From Streptomyces sp. NBC_01233 (GTDB lineage: Bacteria; Actinomycetota; Actinomycetes; Streptomycetales; Streptomycetaceae): a stretch of DNA of 64,000 bases. The DNA lies in contig NZ_CP108514.1 in the NCBI RefSeq assembly GCF_035989305.1, positions 2,852,501 to 2,916,500 of the forward strand, in the 5' to 3' direction. Numbering within the stretch: position 1 is the stretch's first letter; every line of letters starts with the position of its first letter. Of the stretch, positions 1-7,364 are shown in pieces. A model generated the notes under the pieces. That model made no database searches, was not told the origin of the DNA, and worked only from the letters and a program-made list of their open reading frames with translations. The position numbers were made by a program, and so were the translations under genes.

Positions 1-312
1 TACAAGAACCCGCTGCCCGAGGTGAACGCCGTGCACTCGCTGGAGCACGGGGCCGTCTGGGTCACGTACAACGAGAAGGCCGCCAAGGCCGACGTGGACA
101 AGCTCGCCGCGACCGTCGGCAAGACCCCGTACACGCTGATGAGCCCGATCAAGGAGCAGACCGGGGCGATCATGCTCAGCGCGTGGGGCAAGCAGCTGAC
201 CGTGGAGACGGCGGACGACCCGCGGGTGAAGCAGTTCTTCACCAAGTACGTGCAGGGCGAGCAGACCCCGGAACCGGGCGCGGCCTGCACGAGCGGGCTG
301 GCCGCCAAGTGA
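1..312 (+). CDS. DUF3105 domain protein, C-terminal part
   Basis: The window opens inside this gene, so only the last 103 codons are present. The visible segment has the DUF3105 signature (SLEHGAVWVTY) and a Cys near the C-terminus. DUF3105 proteins in actinobacteria are usually membrane-anchored extracytoplasmic proteins of unknown biochemical role, often beside DUF305 genes as here. The stop overlaps the GTG start of the next gene by 4 bp (GTGA), so the two are probably translationally coupled. The family call is from recognition of the motif; the N-terminus, and hence any signal or membrane anchor, lies outside the window. Confidence 0.8.
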   Translation, partial: YKNPLPEVNAVHSLEHGAVWVTYNEKAAKADVDKLAATVGKTPYTLMSPIKEQTGAIMLSAWGKQLTVETADDPRVKQFFTKYVQGEQTPEPGAACTSGLAAK

Positions 313-989
313 CCGGCCGCACGCCCCGTACGTACTGGGTCGCGGGCACGGCCGTCCTGCTGGCGCTGCTGTTCGCGGCGGCGGCCACGGTCGCCGCCGC
401 GAACGGCGATCCCGGTGCGGCGCGCCCCCGGCCCGCCCCCGCCACCCCGGGGCTCCACTCCCCGGACGCCGGCTTCGCCCGGGACATGGCGGTGCATCAC
501 CAGCAGGTGGTGGAGATGTCCTTCATCGTGCGGGACCGCACCGGGGACGAGCCGGTACGCACCCTCGCCTTCGACATCGCCAACACCCAGGCCAACCAGC
601 GGGGCATGCTGCTCGGCTGGCTGGACCTGTGGGGGCTGCCGAAGGTGGTGGCCGACGAGCCCCCGATGTCCTGGATGGGGACCTCGGGAGGCCACGGAGA
701 CCATGCGGGCCACGGCGCCGCCAAGCCCGGCGCGCTGATGCCCGGCATGGCCACCAAGGAGGAGCTGGAGCAGCTGGGAGCCGCCTCCGGGCGGGACGCC
801 GAGGTGCTCTTCCTCCAGCTGATGACCGACCACCACAAGGGCGGCGTCGCGATGGCCGAGGGCTGTGCGCAGCAGTGCGTGACCCCGGTCGAGCGGGCGC
901 TGGCCCAGGGCATGGTCGACGCGCAGCGCTCGGAGCTCACCCTGATGGCGGACATGCTGGGGAAGCGCGGGGCTGCGCCGCGCGGGTGA
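309..989 (+). CDS. DUF305 family exported protein (CopM-like)
   Basis: A 226-residue protein. An N-terminal hydrophobic segment (about residues 9-27) suggests export or membrane anchoring. Two conserved His-rich blocks typical of DUF305 are present: DMAVHHQQVVEM near residue 60 and LMTDHHKGGVAMAEG near residue 175. Between them is a short His/Gly stretch (GHGDHAGHG) that could bind metal. DUF305 members such as cyanobacterial CopM bind copper outside the cytoplasm; a copper role here is inference, supported by the multicopper oxidase 3 kb away. The GTG at 309 overlaps the upstream stop, which fixes the start. The gene ends before a strong hairpin. Confidence 0.85.
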   Translation: MTGRTPRTYWVAGTAVLLALLFAAAATVAAANGDPGAARPRPAPATPGLHSPDAGFARDMAVHHQQVVEMSFIVRDRTGDEPVRTLAFDIANTQANQRGMLLGWLDLWGLPKVVADEPPMSWMGTSGGHGDHAGHGAAKPGALMPGMATKEELEQLGAASGRDAEVLFLQLMTDHHKGGVAMAEGCAQQCVTPVERALAQGMVDAQRSELTLMADMLGKRGAAPRG

Positions 990-1016
990 CGGGAGACGCG
1001 CCGCGCGAGTGCCGGG

Positions 1017-1066
1017 ACACGCCCGTACGGTGGTGAGAGGGCGCCCTCTCACCCGTACGGGCGTGT
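1017..1066 (+). terminator. Large hairpin terminator after the DUF305 gene
   Basis: A perfect 14-bp outer stem (acacgcccgtacgg with its complement) encloses an inner perfect 20-bp palindrome centred on gggcgccc. No T-tract follows, as is common in streptomycetes. It lies 28 bp after the DUF305 stop. Confidence 0.7.
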
Positions 1067-1174
1067 GCTCCCGCGCTCCCGCGCGTGGAGTCGCACGACG
1101 AGCCCTGGGCGGGGGGCGCCGAGGCGGGCGCAGCCGCGCCCCGCCGCTCGTACGGCGCTCAGGAGGTTGATGCG

Positions 1175-1594
1175 ATGACCACCGCCGGAGAGATCATGCA
1201 CAAGGGGGCCCAGTGGATCCCCGCCAACGAGACCCTGGACCGGGCCGCCCAGCTGATGAGTCAGCTGAATGTGGGCGCGCTGCCCATCAGCGACTCCGAC
1301 GAACGGCTCTGCGGGATCCTGACCGACCGCGACATCGTGGTCGGCTGCGTGGCCAAGGGCCACGACCCGTCGAAGATCACGGCCGGTGACATGGCCCGGG
1401 GAACGCCGCGCTGGATCGACGCGGGCGCGGACGTCTCCGAGGTGCTGGAGGAGATGCAGAGCCACCAGATCCGCCGGCTGCCGGTGATCAGGAACAAGAA
1501 GCTGGTCGGCATGATCAGCGAGGCCGACCTGGCCAAGCACCTCTCCGAGGAGCAGATCGCGGGCTGGGCCGAGAAGGTCTACGCGAGGAGCTGA
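1175..1594 (+). CDS. CBS domain pair protein
   Basis: A 139-residue soluble protein made of two CBS motifs. The first spans about residues 8-60 (ending near CGILTDRDIVVG) and the second about residues 75-125 (ending near LVGMISEADLAKHL). Such stand-alone CBS pairs bind adenine nucleotides and act as regulatory modules; the partner is unknown. The ATG at 1175 is preceded at about 8 bp by an excellent ribosome site (aggagg), which is why it is preferred over an in-frame ATG at 1085. The 3' end overlaps the convergent hydrolase gene by 16 bp. Confidence 0.9.
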   Translation: MTTAGEIMHKGAQWIPANETLDRAAQLMSQLNVGALPISDSDERLCGILTDRDIVVGCVAKGHDPSKITAGDMARGTPRWIDAGADVSEVLEEMQSHQIRRLPVIRNKKLVGMISEADLAKHLSEEQIAGWAEKVYARS

Positions 1595-2559
1595 CCGCCG
1601 GCTTCGCGGACCGCCCGGGCCACCTGGTCCGGGCGGTCGAGCATGACCAGGTGCCCGGAGGGCTCGGCGACCTCGAAGCGGGCCCCCAGCACGTCGGCGA
1701 GGTCCGCCTGGCGGGCCAGCCAGCGCAGGGCGGACCGCCCGGCCGAGCCGCCGTGACCGGCGAGGACGGTGGCGGGGGCGGCCAGCGGGTGCGTCCCGCG
1801 CAGGGCGAGCAGCTCGGCGGCCATGTCCGGGTAGCGGGAGTTCTCCAGCAGGGCGCCGCGCCAGACGCGGCCGGTGCGGTAGCAGCGGCGTACGAGGTCC
1901 CGTGCGGCCGGGTCGGGACCGCCGGTGCGGGAGGCCCGTACGGTGGCGCGCCGGGCCAGCGGCCCCAGGGCGGCCGGCAGCCCGGCGGCGGTCACCGCCC
2001 GGCCGAGCGCACGGGCGGCGCCGGTGCGGAGCGCGGCGGGCAGCACCGTACGGGGGTCTTCCTCGACGCTGCCGTCGAGGAGGACCAGGGCGGCGGTGCG
2101 CCGCGGGTACAGGCGGGCGAAGGCCTCGGCGTGGAACGCGGCGATCGAGTGCCCGACGACGGTGACCGGGCCGGTGAAGCCCAGCGCGTCCAGCAGGCCG
2201 GCGATCCGGTGGGCCTCCCCGGCGGTGGTCGGCGGCTCGACGGCCGGGCCGCTGAGGCCGTGGCCGGGCCGGTCGAAGCGGACGGTGCGGCCCGCGGCGG
2301 CGAGCAGCTCGGCGACCGGGTCCCAGTCGAACCAGGCCATGGCGAGCCCGGCGCTGAGCACGCACACGGGCCCCCGGCCCTCGACGACGACGTGCAGCGG
2401 CACCCCGTCCACGCGGACGAACCGGCCGGTGGCGCGCGCGTACGAAGCCGGGTACGAAGCCGCGTACGGAGTCGCGTGCGAGTCCGCGTAGGCAGTCGCG
2501 TACGGCGGCACGCGCGGCGGCTCGGGCCGTGGCTCGGGGCCCGGCACGGGCGGCGTCAC
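1579..2559 (-). CDS. Alpha/beta hydrolase
   Basis: A 326-residue alpha/beta-hydrolase-fold protein. The nucleophile elbow is VVGHSIAAFH (Ser in GHSIA), the oxyanion region is near VCVLSAGLAM, FDRPGHGLSG follows it, and the catalytic His is in PSGHLVMLDRP near the C-terminus. The substrate cannot be predicted. The GTG start overlaps the stop of the upstream DUF998 gene (GTGA), so the two form an operon. The first 50 residues are an odd low-complexity Pro then Ala/Tyr/Ser/His stretch encoded by degenerate short DNA repeats, and may not be part of the folded enzyme; a start just before TGRFVRVDG would give a conventional length. Confidence 0.8.
   Translation of the reverse strand: MTPPVPGPEPRPEPPRVPPYATAYADSHATPYAASYPASYARATGRFVRVDGVPLHVVVEGRGPVCVLSAGLAMAWFDWDPVAELLAAAGRTVRFDRPGHGLSGPAVEPPTTAGEAHRIAGLLDALGFTGPVTVVGHSIAAFHAEAFARLYPRRTAALVLLDGSVEEDPRTVLPAALRTGAARALGRAVTAAGLPAALGPLARRATVRASRTGGPDPAARDLVRRCYRTGRVWRGALLENSRYPDMAAELLALRGTHPLAAPATVLAGHGGSAGRSALRWLARQADLADVLGARFEVAEPSGHLVMLDRPDQVARAVREAGGQLLA
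2436..2505. repeat. Degenerate GTACG-rich repeats inside the hydrolase 5' end
   Basis: About six imperfect 12-base units of the type gcgtacgaagcc or gcgtacggagtc run in tandem. They encode the Ala/Tyr/Ser-rich N-terminal stretch of the hydrolase. A similar but non-identical gtacg/gcatgc repeat field lies in the intergenic DNA near 4 kb. Confidence 0.6.
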
Positions 2560-3257
2560 GTACGGCCTTCCTTGTGGACCGAGTAGGCGAGCAGGCCGAG
2601 CCAGAGCGCCACGAGCAGCACCTGGAGCCGCTGCCCGGCGCCGAGGGCCCAGGTCCCGTGCCCCGCGGTGAACATGGCGATGGCGGTCAGCGTCCACGCG
2701 GTGGCGAGCAGTTCGAGGGCGACGAGGGCGGGGCCGTAGCGGGCGAGCGGGGCGAACCAGCCGTAGCGGCGGGCGGCGACGGTCAGGGCCACCAGGCCGA
2801 CGAGGGCACCGGTCATGGCGAGGCTGCTGCTGACGGCATGGGCCCGGTGGGTGGCGGGGACCAGGCCGGCGGTCTCCAGGGCGGCGCATTCGGGGTCCAC
2901 GGTGGGCGTGCAGCTCAGCGGCAGCCAGGCGTCGGCGGCGGTGGCCGCGCCGAAGAGGGTGACCCCGGCCCAGCCGACGACCGCCCAGAGGCGGCGCGAC
3001 TCGGCGTACTTCAGCAGCCGGAACAGGGCCAGCAGTCCGCCGGCGAAGGCGAGCAGCCCGGCGGTGAAGTCGGTGGCCCGGAAGAGGCCGCCGAGCGGCT
3101 GGTCCTGGGCGGCGAGCTCGCTGACGTACGTCTCGATGGGGTTGAGGCCCGTGGAGACGACGACTTCGAGGACCCACGCGGTGTAGGCGGCGCCGGCGAG
3201 ACCGATCAGGACGGCGACCGGCCAAGCGGTCCGCGGAGAGAGGCCATGTGGGGACAT
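2556..3257 (-). CDS. DUF998 family membrane protein
   Basis: A 233-residue integral membrane protein with about six hydrophobic helices (starting near residues 12, 60, 90, 140, 170 and 208). The N-terminal loop has the family-typical segment NPIETYVSELAAQDQPLG. DUF998 proteins have no established function. It is the first gene of a two-gene unit with the hydrolase, and is divergent from the DUF6153 gene across a 73-bp gap holding a candidate copper operator. Confidence 0.8.
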   Translation of the reverse strand: MSPHGLSPRTAWPVAVLIGLAGAAYTAWVLEVVVSTGLNPIETYVSELAAQDQPLGGLFRATDFTAGLLAFAGGLLALFRLLKYAESRRLWAVVGWAGVTLFGAATAADAWLPLSCTPTVDPECAALETAGLVPATHRAHAVSSSLAMTGALVGLVALTVAARRYGWFAPLARYGPALVALELLATAWTLTAIAMFTAGHGTWALGAGQRLQVLLVALWLGLLAYSVHKEGRT

Positions 3258-3304
3258 AGTGTGACTGATCCTAAGCAGACCCGGGGGTCGGTCCTATGAT
3301 CGGA

Positions 3305-3319
3305 TACCCGCCCCGGGTA
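3305..3319. promoter_or_regulatory. Inverted repeat TACCC-N5-GGGTA, candidate copper operator
   Basis: The 73-bp gap between the divergent DUF998 and DUF6153 genes has the inverted repeat taccc-gcccc-gggta, ending 11 bp before the DUF6153 ATG. CsoR-type copper repressors recognise GC-rich operators flanked by TA(C)-type ends. The match is suggestive only, and is weighted by the multicopper oxidase downstream. Confidence 0.35.
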
Positions 3320-3330
3320 GGGTTCCGGCC

Positions 3331-3882
3331 ATGACGCGCAGTGCTGAGCGAGCCGCCCCGGGGTCCCGGTTGCTGCTGCTCGCCGCGCTGTTGCTGGGCA
3401 TCGTCACCATGCACACCCTCGGCCATCCGTCCGCCTCCCATGCCATGGAGGACGTGTCCGCGGCCCACTCCGTTGCCTCGGCCGGGTCGCCCGGGCCTGC
3501 GGCGGACGGTGGCGCGCACCACACCCCGGCGTCCGTGCCGGTGGCGCCGGACCGGGAGCAGGGCCACCTGCCGGTCGTGGAACCGGCGCACGCACCGGCC
3601 CAGGCCCCGGTACCCGCCCCGGTCCCGGCCCCGGCCCTGGAAGCGGGCCTGGAACCGGCGCAGGCCGCCGGGACACAGTGGCCCGGTACCGGCATGGACC
3701 CCATGTCCGTCTGCTCCGCCGTGCTCGCGGGGCTCGTCCTGCTGTACCTCGGCGCCGGACCGGCCGGCTCCCGCGACGCCGCGCCGCTCGGGGGCGCGGC
3801 CCGCATACCGGGCCGGTCCGGTGGCCCGGATCCGCCCTCGCCCCGCGAGCTCCTGACCCGGCTGGCGGTCCTGCGGGTATAG
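3331..3882 (+). CDS. DUF6153 family protein
   Basis: A 183-residue protein with two hydrophobic helices. The first (about residues 13-30) carries the conserved LLGIVTMHTLGH, and the second (about residues 126-145) follows MDPMSVCSAVLAGLVLL. The linker is Ala/Pro/Val-rich with His residues. Families of this layout are common next to DUF305 and copper genes in streptomycetes; the role is unknown. No good ribosome site is seen, but the ATG sits just after the candidate operator, so translation may be nearly leaderless. It probably precedes the multicopper oxidase in one transcript. Confidence 0.7.
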   Translation: MTRSAERAAPGSRLLLLAALLLGIVTMHTLGHPSASHAMEDVSAAHSVASAGSPGPAADGGAHHTPASVPVAPDREQGHLPVVEPAHAPAQAPVPAPVPAPALEAGLEPAQAAGTQWPGTGMDPMSVCSAVLAGLVLLYLGAGPAGSRDAAPLGGAARIPGRSGGPDPPSPRELLTRLAVLRV

Positions 3883-3909
3883 GCCCGGCCCCCGGCCGTC
3901 GCCTCCGCA

Positions 3910-4075
3910 TGCCCATGCGTCCGTACGTCCGCATGCGCGTACGTCTGTGCGCCCGCATGCCTTCGTGCCCGTGCGCAAGGCACCCGCACGCCCGCGGTGC
4001 CCCAGTCCCGGTACGCCCGCATGCCGTACTCCCGCATGCCCGTACGCCCGTACGCCCGTACGCCCGCGAGGCGGC
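3910..4075. repeat. gcatgc / gtacg short-repeat field between genes
   Basis: The 242-bp gap between DUF6153 and the multicopper oxidase holds no convincing gene. Most of it is an irregular array of short units such as cgcatgc and cgtacgcccg. The last three are exact tandem 9-mers (cgtacgccc) near 4041-4068. The function is unknown; the array could form branched structures or bind protein. Confidence 0.65.
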
Positions 4076-4124
4076 GCCGAACCGCGCCCATGAATCCGTA
4101 ACACCAGACCCACGAGGTGCTCCC

Positions 4125-5741
4125 ATGCGCTCTCTCCCCACCCGCCGCGCCGTCCTCGGCGCATCCGCGGCCCTCGCCGGCTCCGGACTGCTCGCCGCCT
4201 GTTCCGGCTCATCCGGTTCCTCGGGCACGGACCACGGCTCCATGAACCACGGCGGCTCCGCCGCCGACGGCCCCGAGGGGTACGTGGACCCGGCCGGACC
4301 CGAGGTCCGCGCCGCCGAGGCGGCCCGCAAGGCCACCGGCCCGCTCACCGAGGTCAAGGTCACCGCCACCGCCACCCCGCTCGACCTCGGCGCCGGGCGG
4401 ACCGTCCGCTCCTGGGCTTACGGGGACAAGCTGCCGGGCCAGGAGATCCGGGCCACCGCCGGCGGCACCCTCTCCCTCACCCTGGCCAACAACCTCCCCG
4501 AGGCCACCTCCCTGCACTGGCACGGGCTCGCGCTGCGCAACGACATGGACGGGGTCCCCGGGCTGACCCAGCGGGACATCGCCCCGGGCGGATCCTTCAC
4601 GTACAAGTTCGCCGTCGCGCAGCCCGGGACGTACTGGTTCCACCCGCACACCGGAGTCCAGCAGGACCGCGGCCTCTACGCCCCGCTCGTCATCGAGGAC
4701 CCGAAGGAACCCCTCTCCTACGACAAGGAGTGGGTGGTGGTCCTGGACGACTGGATCGACGGAGTGGACGGCGCCACCCCGGAAGCCGTCCTCGCCGAAC
4801 TCCGCAAGGGCATGGGCGACAGCGGGAACGGCAACGGGGGCGGAGGCGGAGGCGGCCACGCCGGGCACGGAGCCCCGCCCGCCCCGGGTGCGAGCAGCCC
4901 CGGCGGCCGCTCGCACGTCCTCATGGGCGCCGACAGCGATATCCTCGGCAAGGACGCGGGCGACGTCGCCTACCCCTACTACCTGATCAACGGCCGGGTG
5001 GCGCAGGACCCGTCGGTCTTCACCGCCCGCCCCGGGGACCGGATCCGGCTGCGCATCATCAACGCCGGCGCAGACACCGCCTTCCGGATCGCCCTCGGCG
5101 GACACGAGCTGACGGTCACGCACACCGACGGCTACCCGGTGGAGCACGTGAAGACGGGCTCGCTGCTCCTGGGCATGGGCGAGCGGTACGACGTCCTGGT
5201 CACCGCCCAGGACGGGGTGTTCCCGCTCACCGCGCTGGCCGAGGGCAAGGGCCAGTCGGCGCTGGCGGTGCTGCGCACCGGGGCGGGTACGGCGCCCACG
5301 GCCGCGACCCGGCCGGCCGAACTGGACGCGCGGCCGCCGGCGGCGGACTCGTTCAAGGCCGCCGGTGCGGCCGTACTGGCCTCGCGCGAGCCGGACCGTA
5401 CGGTGCAGATCCGCCTGACCGGCTCCATGACCCGGTACAACTGGGCCTTCGACGGCAAGCCGTACACACCGGACCAGCGGCACCCGGTGAAGGCGGGCGA
5501 GCGGGTCCGGCTGGAGTTCCGCAACGCGACGCCGATGTGGCACCCGCTGCATCTGCACGGCCACACCTTCGCGCTGGGCGGAGGGGCCGGCGGGGCGCGC
5601 AAGGACACCGCGATCGTCCTGCCGGGCGGGAGGCTGACGGCGGACTTCGACGCGGACAACCCCGGGCTGTGGATGGTCCATTGCCACAACGTCTACCACT
5701 CGGAGTCCGGAATGATGACGGTACTGGGCTACCAGCTGTAG
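4125..5741 (+). CDS. Multicopper oxidase, Tat-exported lipoprotein
   Basis: A 538-residue three-domain (laccase/CueO-like) multicopper oxidase. The N-terminus has a twin-arginine motif (TRRAVLG), a hydrophobic core and a lipobox (LLAAC, Cys26), so the protein is exported folded and probably lipid-anchored. All copper-ligand motifs are present: HWHG at 131, HPH at 173, HPLHLHGH at 473 and HCHNVYH at 519. The last two supply the type 1 and type 2/3 ligands. It likely oxidises Cu(I) or phenolic or metal substrates outside the membrane. A Gly/His-rich insertion near residues 235-265 is unusual and may bind metal. The ATG at 4125 was chosen because it gives the complete Tat signal. Confidence 0.93.
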   Translation: MRSLPTRRAVLGASAALAGSGLLAACSGSSGSSGTDHGSMNHGGSAADGPEGYVDPAGPEVRAAEAARKATGPLTEVKVTATATPLDLGAGRTVRSWAYGDKLPGQEIRATAGGTLSLTLANNLPEATSLHWHGLALRNDMDGVPGLTQRDIAPGGSFTYKFAVAQPGTYWFHPHTGVQQDRGLYAPLVIEDPKEPLSYDKEWVVVLDDWIDGVDGATPEAVLAELRKGMGDSGNGNGGGGGGGHAGHGAPPAPGASSPGGRSHVLMGADSDILGKDAGDVAYPYYLINGRVAQDPSVFTARPGDRIRLRIINAGADTAFRIALGGHELTVTHTDGYPVEHVKTGSLLLGMGERYDVLVTAQDGVFPLTALAEGKGQSALAVLRTGAGTAPTAATRPAELDARPPAADSFKAAGAAVLASREPDRTVQIRLTGSMTRYNWAFDGKPYTPDQRHPVKAGERVRLEFRNATPMWHPLHLHGHTFALGGGAGGARKDTAIVLPGGRLTADFDADNPGLWMVHCHNVYHSESGMMTVLGYQL

Positions 5742-5928
5742 GCAGCGGCCGTACGGTCCCGGGCCGGCTCCTTCGGCGGGCCGACCCGGGCCCCGGGCGG
5801 GGCGGGGCGGGGCGGGGGCCGGGCGGGCCCCGGGCGGGGGCCGGGCGGGAATTCGGATGGGCGCGGGTCGTGGGCATGGCACCCTTGCGGTGATCACAGC
5901 AGCTGCGACAAAGGACGCCCCCGCCGGT

Positions 5929-7290
5929 ATGAGCACCCCGCCGAACCCGCCCAGCACCCCCGCCGGACCCCCGACGGAGCCGGCGGACACCCCGATACCC
6001 GAGACGGCCTCCATACCGGCGCCCGTGCAGCCGCTGTCGCTCGACAAGACCCCGCCCTCGGCGGCCACCGAGGCTCCCGAGGCATCGGCCGCAGAGGCTC
6101 CCGAGGCGTCGGCAGCCGCGGAGCAGCCGGCCCCCGCGGAGTCACCGGCCCCCGTCGAGGCCCCGGCAACTCCTGCTCCCGCGACTTCCGAAGCGCCCGC
6201 CGCCCCGGCAACCCCCGAGGCCCCGGCCGCCCCTGCGGACTCTGCCGCCCCCGAGGCCCCGGCCGCCCCCGGCCCGTCGCCGTTCGCCCCGCCCGCGCCG
6301 TCGCCGTTCGCCACCCCTGCCCCGGGCGCCGCCTCGTCGCCGTTCGCCACGCCCGCCCCGGGCTCCACCCCGTCCCCGTTCGCCACGCCCGCCCCGGGCG
6401 CGCCGACCGTGCCGGGCGCCCCGACCGCCCCCGGCATGCCCGGCGCCCCCGCCTGGGGCCAGCCCGGCTTCGGCGCGGGCCCGTACGGCGGTTACCCGCA
6501 GCCGAAGCCGGCCACCAACGGCCTGGCCGTCGCCGCCGTGATCGTGGCCAGCTTCGGCGTCATGACCGCCGTCGTGCCCTTCTTCTTCTGGGCCGGCGCC
6601 CTGATGGCCGTCGTCGCCACGGGTCTCGGCATCGGCGCCGTCGTCCGCGCCAACAACGGCGCCCCGAACAAGACGATGGCGGTCGTCGGCACCGCCCTCG
6701 GCGTGCTCGGCCTCGCCGCCTCGATCGGCGGCTTCTTCATCACGACCACCTTCCTCGAGAACACCTCCGGTCGCCACGAGCAGGGCATCGACATCGGCGA
6801 GGACGACATGGACCTCGAGGGCCTCTACCCCAGCGGTGAGCCCTGGCCGTCCGCCTCCCGGTCGCCCTCCCAGGTTCCGGGTCTGACCAGCGCGCTGCCG
6901 TTCGGCGAGACCTTCACCTACCCGAACGGCGTCAAGGTGAGCCTGTCGGCGCCGACGAAGTACGAGCCGAAGGGCATCATCGCCCGCGAGCAGGTGAAGA
7001 ACGCGATCCAGCTGACGGTCACCATCACCAACGGTTCGTCCTCGCCGCACGAGGTCATCTACGCCATGCCCAACGTCCGCGACGAGCAGGGGATGACCGC
7101 CGAGATGGTCTTCGACAGCGGCGGCTCCGGCGGCGGCGTTCCGAAGATGATCAAGGGGTCCATCCTGCCGGGCGCGTCCGCCAGCGGGATCGTGGCCTTC
7201 GAGGTCCCCGAGGGCACCAAGAGCATCACCGCGGACATCTCCGCGGGAACCCTGCTCGACGACGTGAAGTACGCCGGCCCGATCGGCTGA
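5929..7290 (+). CDS. Pro/Ala-rich membrane protein with DUF4190- and DUF4352-like domains
   Basis: A 453-residue protein in three parts. The first is a long Pro/Ala/Glu-rich cytoplasmic N-terminus (about 1-195) with repeated FATPAPG units. Next come two transmembrane helices around a turn (about 200-285, DUF4190-like, with NGLAVAAVIVASFG). The third is an extracellular beta-sandwich resembling DUF4352/telokin-like domains (about 320-453). The role is unknown; such proteins are abundant in streptomycetes. The ATG at 5929 has a weak aaggac ribosome site; an in-frame GTG at 5890 is an alternative. Confidence 0.75.
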   Translation: MSTPPNPPSTPAGPPTEPADTPIPETASIPAPVQPLSLDKTPPSAATEAPEASAAEAPEASAAAEQPAPAESPAPVEAPATPAPATSEAPAAPATPEAPAAPADSAAPEAPAAPGPSPFAPPAPSPFATPAPGAASSPFATPAPGSTPSPFATPAPGAPTVPGAPTAPGMPGAPAWGQPGFGAGPYGGYPQPKPATNGLAVAAVIVASFGVMTAVVPFFFWAGALMAVVATGLGIGAVVRANNGAPNKTMAVVGTALGVLGLAASIGGFFITTTFLENTSGRHEQGIDIGEDDMDLEGLYPSGEPWPSASRSPSQVPGLTSALPFGETFTYPNGVKVSLSAPTKYEPKGIIAREQVKNAIQLTVTITNGSSSPHEVIYAMPNVRDEQGMTAEMVFDSGGSGGGVPKMIKGSILPGASASGIVAFEVPEGTKSITADISAGTLLDDVKYAGPIG

Positions 7291-7318
7291 CGAAGCAGTC
7301 CCCGCAAGGGAAAACAGG

Positions 7319-7364
7319 CGGGGCCCAGGACATCGCGTCAGAAAGACGATTAGACTGGGCCCCG
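7319..7364 (+). promoter_or_regulatory. nadE promoter with flanking 10-bp inverted repeat
   Basis: A good -10 (tagact, 7351-7356) lies 7 bases before the GTG start at 7364, so the transcript would be leaderless; no ribosome site is visible. The region is bracketed by the perfect inverted repeat cggggcccag / ctgggccccg, whose right arm ends on the first base of the start codon. Confidence 0.45.

Noticed and set aside
4209..6437. 742-codon frame on the minus strand over the multicopper oxidase
   Set aside because: Antisense of two real genes; low-complexity Gly/Ala/Val composition.
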